Both the position numbers and the translations under genes were made by a program. A DNA stretch of 17,052 nucleotides from the NCBI GenBank assembly GCA_964480945.1, contig CAYZRX010000082.1, positions 1 through 17,052 of the forward strand, in the 5' to 3' direction. The stretch's first letter is position 1. Each line of letters begins with the position of its first letter. The stretch is from VGWB01 sp964480945 (lineage in GTDB: Bacteria; Bacteroidota; Ignavibacteria; UBA10030). Under the pieces are notes generated by a model. That model was not told the DNA's origin. It did not search any database and saw only the letters and a list, made by a program, of their open reading frames with translations. Of the stretch, positions 8,118 to 13,865 are shown piece after piece.

Positions 8118-9827
8118 TCAAGCTTTCATGCGCTTTCCTTGTTCCTCTTCGGAGAATATCCATCCGACAAGTTTCCCCGGATCGATCTCTTTAAAGTCTG
8201 CCCAATATGCCTTGTTGCGCATATGGCGGGATGACGTGTCGTTTTTCGGGATCTCGGTGACCTGCTTCATGATGATTTCAAACCTCGTTTTCCAGCGCTG
8301 CATATTCTCCGTCCGAAGGTCGACCCAGCCGTCGTGTGCCCACGCCTCGAGCGATGTGGCGGTAATCTTGAGCTCGTTTTCGCCTCGATAGGGGGGGATC
8401 TTGATCTCCGGTCCGCGCAGAAGCGTTCGCCCATCGGGAAGCAGGATCGGTATGCTGATCGAGATGATCTGGGCGCGCAGCTCGGCCCGGCTGCGCACGA
8501 GGGATTCGAGTTTCTGCGAGATTGCCTTCGCCGGGGTCCTTGAGACCGATGACATATCGCCGAACGCGAGTTGAAGGAGATACGCCTCGTAGAGGAGCTT
8601 GGAGAGTCGCGGAGGGCCGAGGATCTCGAATGCAATACTCTTCGACTTGTGCTCCTCTTCGAGTTTCTTCATCTGCGCCATTGCACCTTCAAACAGGTAG
8701 CCCGCGCGGTACGTCGGCGCGAGCGTGGCATTGTCAAGAGCGTTGATGATGTCGTGGCCGGTGTTGCCGCCCTTGATCTCGAAGATCACCGCCTCCGCAA
8801 TCTCTTCCGGAGTGACAAACTCCATTTGTCCCGGTGTCGAGATGGCTTCGAACTCACCCCGTGAGAAAACACCGTTCTCTCCCGTATCGATGAAAACGGA
8901 CCGGAGCGGCCGGTTGAGAGGCTTACACGACAGTTCGTCGTCCTTGAGCTTCAACGTATCCTTCAACACAAAACCGTCTTCGGGGGGACAATCGACCAGC
9001 TGGACGACTTTTCCCCGCTTCTTGATCTCACCATATCCGATGCGTTTCCAGGCGATGGCGGCTGTGGGCTTGATCTCTTTCGTGATGGGGGCATCGGGCG
9101 TGCGGCCCATGAGGAAAAGAAGCATCGTGTGTGCGCCGGCGACCACTGACTTGCTGAGCAGAACGCTGGAGGGGCGTTCCTCGCTGTGCGTGTACGGTAT
9201 ATTCAGTCCCATACCCCCGGTGCCGCTGGTGCCAATCTTCACGTAGATTGTGGTCCCCACAAGCTGCATGGTCCGGTAGAGGATCTGAACGTGCCGGATC
9301 AGCTGCGGCGTGTAGAGGGTTGCCATCATCCGCTCAACTTGTTCGATCAGGGAAGATTCCTTGCCTGCTTTCGTTTGTCTGATCGCTTTCCGTACCTCCC
9401 GGGCGGTGTGGAACAGATCCTGGTAGGCGATCGCCGTCGCGGAGTTGATACAATCGACCACAATGTCCGGCTTGTACTCCGAGAGAAGCTTGTAGATTGC
9501 AGAGCGCTCGATGACGGGTTTCGTGAGCTCATCGAGCAGATCGTCGATGAGAATCTGGCGGCTCGCCCCGTTCTGCAGGATCTCGTCCCGAGGAGTGTCC
9601 TTGAGCTCGTGACGGATGAAAATGTTCCCCCACCACGGGATGAAGAAGTTCTTGCCGGCACTCGGGAATTCCCCCCGCATTGTCTCCACTGCCTCCCGCG
9701 CTTCGTGCTCCTGCAATGAGGAGACGATGATTCGCTTCGGCTTCTCCGGCATCATTTGTCTGCAGACCGAGGAGCCGACGAGCCCCCAGCCGCCGAGTAC
9801 GAGAACGGTCCTGTTCTGAATGTCCAT
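8118..9827 (-). CDS. large Rossmann-fold (SDR-like) NAD(P)-binding protein of unknown function
   Basis: A 569-residue cytoplasmic protein that begins with an extended-SDR-style beta-alpha-beta unit: V-L-V-L-G-G-W-G-L-V-G-S-S-V, with the glycine motif at residues 12-18. A second strand-like I-I-V-S-S and D-I-V-V-D-C-I-N-S-A-T-A-I-A-Y-Q then follow. Further on, T-I-Y-V-K-I-G-T-S-G-T-G-G-M-G-L-N-I-P-Y resembles the SDR active-site strand, but no classical Y-x-x-x-K pair follows, so dehydrogenase or epimerase activity is doubtful. The last ~200 residues are mostly helical and not recognised; the protein is roughly twice the usual SDR length. No Shine-Dalgarno site precedes the ATG. It lies between a YbjQ-like gene 46 bases upstream and the receiver protein downstream. 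Nucleotide binding is well supported; substrate and reaction are unknown. Confidence 0.75.
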   Translation of the reverse strand: MDIQNRTVLVLGGWGLVGSSVCRQMMPEKPKRIIVSSLQEHEAREAVETMRGEFPSAGKNFFIPWWGNIFIRHELKDTPRDEILQNGASRQILIDDLLDELTKPVIERSAIYKLLSEYKPDIVVDCINSATAIAYQDLFHTAREVRKAIRQTKAGKESSLIEQVERMMATLYTPQLIRHVQILYRTMQLVGTTIYVKIGTSGTGGMGLNIPYTHSEERPSSVLLSKSVVAGAHTMLLFLMGRTPDAPITKEIKPTAAIAWKRIGYGEIKKRGKVVQLVDCPPEDGFVLKDTLKLKDDELSCKPLNRPLRSVFIDTGENGVFSRGEFEAISTPGQMEFVTPEEIAEAVIFEIKGGNTGHDIINALDNATLAPTYRAGYLFEGAMAQMKKLEEEHKSKSIAFEILGPPRLSKLLYEAYLLQLAFGDMSSVSRTPAKAISQKLESLVRSRAELRAQIISISIPILLPDGRTLLRGPEIKIPPYRGENELKITATSLEAWAHDGWVDLRTENMQRWKTRFEIIMKQVTEIPKNDTSSRHMRNKAYWADFKEIDPGKLVGWIFSEEEQGKRMKA

Positions 9828-9873
9828 AGGTGATCAACTTGTCTGTTATCCAGTGAAGGAGCTTCTGAGATGG

Positions 9874-10203
9874 CTAGGTTCTTTGAACGATACACGCCGT
9901 CCCGTAGGCCAGTACTTCCGTTACTCCCCCCATGATCTCCGTCGCATCGTACCGAAACCCGATGACGGCGTTCGCCCCCAGATTCTCTGCGTGCCTGATC
10001 ATCAGTTCAAACGCGTCGCCACGCGTCCGCTCGCAGAGTTCGGTATAGAGGGTGATGTTGCCCCCGAAGAGTATCTGGATCGCTGCCCCGAGGTTCCCTA
10101 CGACCGAGCGCGAGCGCACGACAATGCCCCGGACAACCCCGAGGGACTTGACGATCCGATAACCGTCGAGCTGGAAGTTCGTGGTAACGAGTGCATGGTC
10201 CAT
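9874..10203 (-). CDS. YbjQ / UPF0145 family protein
   Basis: A 109-residue protein matching the YbjQ (UPF0145, putative heavy-metal-binding) family: V-T-T-N near the start, G-x-V-R-G-I-V-V-R-S around residues 21-31, L-C-E-R-T-R-G-D-A-F-E-L-M in the middle, then A-x-x-L-G-A-N-A-V-I-G-F-R-Y-D and a C-terminal V-L-A-Y-G-T-A strand. Members are small cytoplasmic proteins that assemble as rings; their biochemical role is unsettled despite the metal-binding label. Length is normal for the family. The ATG at 10203 has no clear ribosome site. It is the first gene of a minus-strand set leading to the Rossmann-fold and receiver genes. Confidence 0.88.
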   Translation of the reverse strand: MDHALVTTNFQLDGYRIVKSLGVVRGIVVRSRSVVGNLGAAIQILFGGNITLYTELCERTRGDAFELMIRHAENLGANAVIGFRYDATEIMGGVTEVLAYGTACIVQRT

Positions 10204-10241
10204 AGCTAGTGCTGAAAGTGAGTGGTGGGTGTAATGAGCAA

Positions 10242-10251
10242 CTCCCGGGAG
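10242..10251. promoter_or_regulatory. 10-bp perfect palindrome upstream of the ybjQ-like gene
   Basis: CTCCCGGGAG is self-complementary and lies about 40 bases upstream of the ATG at 10203, in a 160-base gap. It could be an operator half-site pair or the stem base of a leader hairpin. No match to a known operator is claimed, and a 10-bp palindrome can occur by chance. Confidence 0.2.
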
Positions 10252-10273
10252 ACAGCCTGCGCAAATTAAGCAC

Positions 10274-10302
10274 TCAAAAGTGAAAAGTAAACACTGAAGT
10301 GA
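10274..10302. repeat. short degenerate heptamer tract (AAAAGT type)
   Basis: Four consecutive 7-base units can be read: CAAAAGT (10275-10281), GAAAAGT (10282-10288), AAACACT (10289-10295) and GAAGTGA (10296-10302). Only the first two match closely. It lies in the gap between the aldehyde dehydrogenase remnant and the ybjQ-like gene, and shares a 7-base period, though not a sequence, with the arrays at 16381 and 16847. Confidence 0.35.
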
Positions 10303-10303
10303 G

Positions 10304-10319
10304 AGGGGGTGCGCCCCTT
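10304..10319 (-). terminator. possible hairpin after the aldehyde dehydrogenase remnant
   Basis: GGGG (10306-10309) and CCCC (10314-10317) pair around the loop TGCG, extended by one wobble and one A-T pair. It lies about 45 bases past the minus-strand stop of the aldehyde dehydrogenase fragment. The tail on that strand is C/T-rich without a T-run, so termination is uncertain. Confidence 0.25.
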
Positions 10320-10363
10320 GTCCCGATTGCCGTATCTGAGAATATCACGCCGGAATTTGAAGC

Positions 10364-10678
10364 CTATTTCGGCACGACGACATCGTACCAGGGTTTCTTC
10401 TCGCGACTGCCGAGCTCGTCGATGTGCAGATGCTTGGTCTCAGTGTACTCCTTCAAACCCTCGATACCAAACTCACGCCCGATGCCGCTCTGCTTGTATC
10501 CGCCGAACGGGGCTCGTTCGCTGATCAAATGCCACTCGTTGATCCAGACGGTGCCGGCACGCAGCCGAGATGCAACGCGCGCAACGATCTCCTGATCGAA
10601 CGGACTGATCGAGTCGAACGTCAGCTTGGAGCGGGAATCAACAAACTCGCCGTTAATGTACAGTTGATATTCGTGCAT
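10364..10678 (-). pseudogene. aldehyde dehydrogenase reduced to its two ends by an in-frame internal deletion
   Basis: The 104-residue product starts like a complete aldehyde dehydrogenase (Y-I-N-G-E-F-V-D-S, then S-P-F-D-Q-E-I-V-A-R-V-A, residues 1-36). It jumps directly to the extreme C-terminal segment (S-R-L-R-A-G-T-V-W-I-N, then P-F-G-G-Y-K-Q-S-G-I-G-R-E-F-G and L-K-E-Y-T-E-T-K). Normal enzymes have about 480-500 residues, so roughly 380 are absent, including the NAD-binding Rossmann fold, the E-L-G-G-K glutamate and the catalytic cysteine; it cannot be an active dehydrogenase. The join is at about 10571-10582. A-R-V-A fits both the N-terminal and C-terminal contexts, suggesting deletion between short direct repeats. 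The frame is intact across the join. No ribosome site is seen; a TTG at 10696 would add six residues. Misassembly is an alternative in this gapped scaffold. Confidence 0.8.
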
Positions 10679-10756
10679 AGTGTGACGGATGAACAAGGTG
10701 GCCCGGAGCCCGAAGGGTTGAACCTCTGCTGCCGGGAGCTGACGTGGTTTCCGATC

Positions 10757-11476
10757 TCAAAACAACGATTCTTGCACCGGCTGTGAGCCGGAAGCGTCAG
10801 AGTCCCCTCGTCGCAGCGCGTTGACCAGCAAATGCGCCTGCCGGGTCGGCTCGGGGATTCGGTATCCTTTCGTGCACTTCATGACGAGCTGGATCGCATC
10901 TTCCAAGGTTACACGGTGACCGATCGAGACAAACACGGGGTTCACGTTGTCCTCTGTTCGCAGGACAGCGCCGATGGTCTCCTCTCGGTCCACCAAAGGA
11001 GAGTAACAGCCCGCGCGCGGGTCAGGTTCCTCGAACCTTCCGATCAAAAGGCTTTTCGCGCAGCCGACTGTTGGGAGATTCAACAGAAGGCCGTGGTGGC
11101 AGGCGATGCCGAACCGGCGCGGGTGAGCGAAACCGTGGCCGTCGATTATCAAAGCATCGGGTGCTTTCTCCAGCCTGGACCATGCCTCCAGGACCGGGGG
11201 GGACTCGCGGAAGGAGAGGAGTCCCGGGACATAAGGGAATTTCACCCTGGTAATCGCCATGCTGCGGGAGACCTCGATGAGATCGGGGAGTCTCAGGACA
11301 ACGATGCCGGAGAAGATAATGTCCGAGCCTTTGTCGTACGAGATGTCACATCCGGCGACAAGATCGATGGGGCTCGCGAGCCTTTCGGTGATGACCTGCT
11401 CCCGAAGGCGCTGCTGGATCGCAACCGCCTCCTGAGGCGTCACATCCCACGGGTGGAGTTGCCTGGGCGGATTCAT
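10757..11476 (-). CDS. nfi: endonuclease V (deoxyinosine 3' endonuclease)
   Basis: A 239-residue cytoplasmic DNA-repair nuclease that nicks one base 3' of deoxyinosine formed by adenine deamination. All family hallmarks are visible: G-C-D-I-S-Y with metal-binding D44, P-Y-V-P-G-L-L-S-F-R-E (81-91) with catalytic E91 and wedge residues P81-Y82, I-D-G-H-G with D112, H-P-R-R-F-G (118-123), K141 in A-K-S-L-L-I-G, G-H-R-V (186-189) and H215. The spacing agrees with Thermotoga maritima EndoV allowing for 1-2 residues. GGAG (in TCGGAGAAG) lies about 11 bases before the ATG, in the 17-base gap after the thioredoxin gene, so the two are probably one operon. The last ~15 residues (serine/glutamine-rich) extend past the conserved core. 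Confidence 0.96.
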   Translation of the reverse strand: MNPPRQLHPWDVTPQEAVAIQQRLREQVITERLASPIDLVAGCDISYDKGSDIIFSGIVVLRLPDLIEVSRSMAITRVKFPYVPGLLSFRESPPVLEAWSRLEKAPDALIIDGHGFAHPRRFGIACHHGLLLNLPTVGCAKSLLIGRFEEPDPRAGCYSPLVDREETIGAVLRTEDNVNPVFVSIGHRVTLEDAIQLVMKCTKGYRIPEPTRQAHLLVNALRRGDSDASGSQPVQESLF

Positions 11477-11494
11477 ACGACGGAACTTCTCCGA

Positions 11495-12615
11495 TCACCT
11501 TGAGGTGACCTTTCCGCTCAGCATCTTCTTGACGGTGTCGTAATACTCCTGCACTTGCTGCTGGTACTCCTCGCCCGTTCCGATTCCCTTGAAGCCTTCA
11601 TGGACAGTCTGGACAATTCCTCTTCTGTCGACAAAGATGCTCGTGGGGTAAGCAAAGAAGTTGTTGAGTTGCGAACGCAGCCGCGCTTGAACGTTCGCGC
11701 CCTCGGTCGTTCCGCAGAAGAGGATCGGGTAGGTGATGCCGTACCGCTCCTGATAGAGCAGCAGGTTCTTCCTTGCCGTCGTGAAGTCATTGGAGAGTTC
11801 GAAGGAGAGGCCGATAACTTCGAGTCCTCGGTCCCCGAACTCACGATACAACTGCTCGAGCAGCGGTGCCGCATCCATGCAGTTGTGGCACCAGGTCCCC
11901 ATAATATCGATCAGGAGCACTTTTCCTTTGAAGGCGGGGTCGGTGCTCCGAACCGTATCACCCGTGATCGTGAGGCCGGAGAACCGGAAGGGTCGGTTGG
12001 GATTCTTCATAACTGTGCGATCCGATGCCGGGGCTGCTCTCTGAGGTGGAACGATCGGTTCCAGTGAGAACAGGATCGGAGTATTGTTGCGCGCGAAGTA
12101 GATCCCCCGCCAGTGTCCCTCATCTCTTCTCAGATCGAGCATATTCGCCTGCCAGCCGGTAAACCGGCTCAGCTGCAGCTCATTGCCGGACTGTTTTCCG
12201 GCCATCAATCCGAGATCGCCGTCCGGCGCGANNNNNNNNNNNNNNNNNNNNNNNNNNNNNNNNNNNNNNNNNNNNNNNNNNNNNNNNNNNNNNNNNNNNN
12301 NNNNNNNNNNNNNNNNNNNNNNNNNNNNNNNTTCCAGGCCCCGCGCATGGCGGCACCGTATTCCGAGAACACGAAGATCAACGAATCATTCCGGTTGTAG
12401 ATCTCAGGGATCGGCGTACGCTCTGTCCCATTGATGAAATACCCCGAAGGGGCTGCTCCTTTCAAGTCCAGATACATCTGAAACGAGAGCTGTCTCTCTT
12501 CAGGGAGCTTGAGGGTTCCTGTCCAGAGGCCCTGTTGAGGAAGGGGTTTCTGGCAGCCGAAAAAGCCCAAAGAAAGAAGGGCGACCAACGCGAGGATGAT
12601 ACTTGAAGTCTTCAT
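11495..12615 (-). CDS. TlpA/ResA-like thioredoxin-fold lipoprotein, interrupted by an assembly gap
   Basis: Two open segments belong to one gene split by the N-run. The N-terminal segment (12332-12615) starts with a lipoprotein-type signal (A-L-V-A-L-L-S-L-G-F-F-G-C, lipid-modified Cys 21), followed by a beta-rich domain (L-W-T-G-T-L-K-L; Y-F-I-N-G-T-E). The C-terminal segment (11495-12231) carries a TlpA-like thioredoxin domain with redox motif W-C-H-N-C (codons at 11879-11893), preceded by G-K-V-L-L-I-D-I-M-G-T, and the cis-proline strand A-Y-P-T-S-I-F-V-D-R-R-G. Such proteins reduce or exchange disulfides on the periplasmic face. With 100 N the two parts are out of frame; an intact gene requires a true gap length of 2 modulo 3. 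Eleven bases separate its ATG from the upstream membrane-protein stop. Confidence 0.85.
12232..12331. other. assembly gap (100 N)
   Basis: Exactly 100 consecutive N, the conventional placeholder for a scaffold gap of unknown size. It falls inside the thioredoxin-like lipoprotein gene. Confidence 0.99.
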
Positions 12616-12626
12616 GGTATTGTCCG

Positions 12627-13130
12627 TCAAAAGGCTCCTGGATGTTTTCCTGTGCCGAGCAGAGAAAGATAAACGATGATCAAGAGCAGCAAGCCCTGGA
12701 CCAGATAGAACAGCGTCATTTGGTGATTGAGAGACACGAGGCCCTTTTCAGCGCCAACCGGCGCAGAATCTTCCTGAAGAGACTTAAGCAATTTCGTCCT
12801 GTTCCGGCTGATCCTGGGTCCGTACAACATTCCATTCAACAGAAGAATGACGAAGAAGATGATCTTCGCTACAAGCCACCCCTCCTGATACCAGGAGACC
12901 GAGGTGCCAGCATAGCGGTTGACGATATTGCCGATGCCGGTGATGAGCAGCAAGAGGACTGCAAAAGGGGAGAGAAGACCCATCGTCCTGGCAAGGCCTC
13001 CAACGTAGAGCTTCAACCTGAGGTCCTGTTCGGACCTGAATTTTCGCTCGAGCACGAGACCGGCGACGAGTGTCGTGACGACCAGGCCGAATCCAAGAAG
13101 ATGGAAAAAGAAACTGATCGAAACTCTCAT
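12627..13130 (-). CDS. four-helix integral membrane protein, CopD/DUF2269-like
   Basis: A 167-residue inner-membrane protein with four predicted membrane helices at about residues 6-27, 50-70, 85-105 and 138-158. Histidine 10 lies in the first helix (F-F-F-H-L-L-G-F-G) and histidine 136 just before the last (S-L-N-H-Q-M), an arrangement reminiscent of CopD/DUF2269-type proteins in which membrane histidines bind copper or heme; assignment to a family is tentative. The frame stays open far upstream to 13760, but M-R-V-S at 13130 is preferred because the helices begin there and upstream residues are arginine/serine/proline-rich and look non-coding. The gene starts the minus-strand group leading to the thioredoxin lipoprotein, 11 bases downstream, and to endonuclease V; pairing with a redox lipoprotein suggests an envelope redox or metal role. 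Confidence 0.65.
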   Translation of the reverse strand: MRVSISFFFHLLGFGLVVTTLVAGLVLERKFRSEQDLRLKLYVGGLARTMGLLSPFAVLLLLITGIGNIVNRYAGTSVSWYQEGWLVAKIIFFVILLLNGMLYGPRISRNRTKLLKSLQEDSAPVGAEKGLVSLNHQMTLFYLVQGLLLLIIVYLSLLGTGKHPGAF

Positions 13131-13200
13131 CTCGCATCTTTCATAATTGTGGGGGACCAAATGCTGCGCGAGGCTCGTACTCTTCGATTCAACTCGGCAC

Positions 13201-13206
13201 AATATA
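13201..13206 (-). promoter_or_regulatory. possible -10 element for the membrane protein/thioredoxin/endonuclease V operon
   Basis: On the minus strand TATATT (5 of 6 to the sigma-70 -10 consensus) is followed by GTG and lies about 70 bases upstream of the ATG at 13130. No convincing -35 sits at the standard spacing (TTACCT at 17 bases is poor). Surrounding sequence is locally A/T-rich compared with its neighbours. Confidence 0.3.
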
Positions 13207-13767
13207 GGAAAATGAATTGAAAAAGGTAAGGGCCGAATGAGGGAGACGCTCGCGGGCAATTCAAGCCGCCGCCGGCATACTGCTTTGCTGCCACGACGTG
13301 AACGTGAGCTTTCATCCTCTTCCACACGTCGTTCACCAACGAGGTCGCCATTCGGATTTGATACCGATCGCGCACCATCCGGCCGCGTGACCACGTCAGC
13401 TGCTTTGACCGCTACACTTTCCGGAACAAGATAGACGAATGGAATGTTGCCGTACCGCGTCCGGGAAGTCCGGAACGATCGAACTTTGAAGATTGCCAGC
13501 GTCGGCGGCACGCAGGCCTGCTTGCTCCTCAACCACCCAGGAAACGGGAGATGATCCTTCTTCGAGTCTCCCGGGGACCAGGAAGGAAAACAAGGTAAGA
13601 GCAGGTCGTCGAGGGCGCGGACCTCATCCCACGGCAAAGTATCGCCGCCTCGGACCAGAGATGAGACGCCCCGAGGAATCGAAGGTCTGTGTTCTTGGGC
13701 TGTCGTCCCCACTCCGGGATCTCGTCGATTGGAAACCCGATTTCCGGCTCGCTCTCCCACATTCTTG

Positions 13768-13796
13768 TTGCGGCTTCTGGCGGGGAATGGTATATT
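13768..13796 (+). promoter_or_regulatory. sigma-70-like promoter for the PIG-L deacetylase operon
   Basis: TTGCGG (13768-13773), a 17-base spacer and TATATT (13791-13796) form a correctly spaced -35/-10 pair; the -10 matches 5 of 6 and the -35 matches 3 of 6. The predicted start near 13803 would give a leader of about 60 bases before the ATG at 13866. The perfect inverted repeat at 13803-13822 would lie at the transcription start. Confidence 0.45.
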
Positions 13797-13802
13797 TCTG
13801 CC

Positions 13803-13822
13803 GATTTTCGAAATCGAAAATC
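13803..13822. promoter_or_regulatory. perfect 8-bp inverted repeat at the predicted transcription start
   Basis: GATTTTCG (13803-13810) and CGAAAATC (13815-13822) are exact reverse complements separated by AAAT. The position, immediately downstream of the -10 candidate and 44 bases before the start codon, fits either an operator for a dimeric repressor or a 5'-leader hairpin. No regulator gene is in the window to pair with it. Confidence 0.45.
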
Positions 13823-13865
13823 CGTGATAGGTGCGAGCCCAATCCCACTATCCATTGAACCGAGG

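Larger units (their letters stand above)
13131..13865. other. 735-base region without a recognised gene
   Basis: This gap between divergent genes contains promoter candidates for both and an 8-bp inverted repeat near 13803-13822. The minus strand is open in the membrane-protein frame up to 13760, and a second minus frame is open from 13885 to 13529. Neither translation shows a recognisable domain or signal peptide, and both are rich in R, S and P. One fragment (minus strand, about 13500-13380: Y-G-N-I-P-F-V-Y-L-V-P-E-S-V-A-V) looks more protein-like but has no assignable homology. A decayed gene on the minus strand is possible. Confidence 0.5.

Noticed and set aside
12205..12630. Separate 141-codon gene running across the N-run
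   Set aside because: Its last residues come from the wrong frame after a placeholder gap; it is the N-terminal part of the thioredoxin lipoprotein. The TTG start at 12630 is less likely than the ATG at 12615, where the signal peptide begins.
13689..13865. 59-codon N-terminal extension of the PIG-L protein
   Set aside because: It would cover the promoter and inverted repeat and displace a clear signal peptide; no supporting ribosome site.
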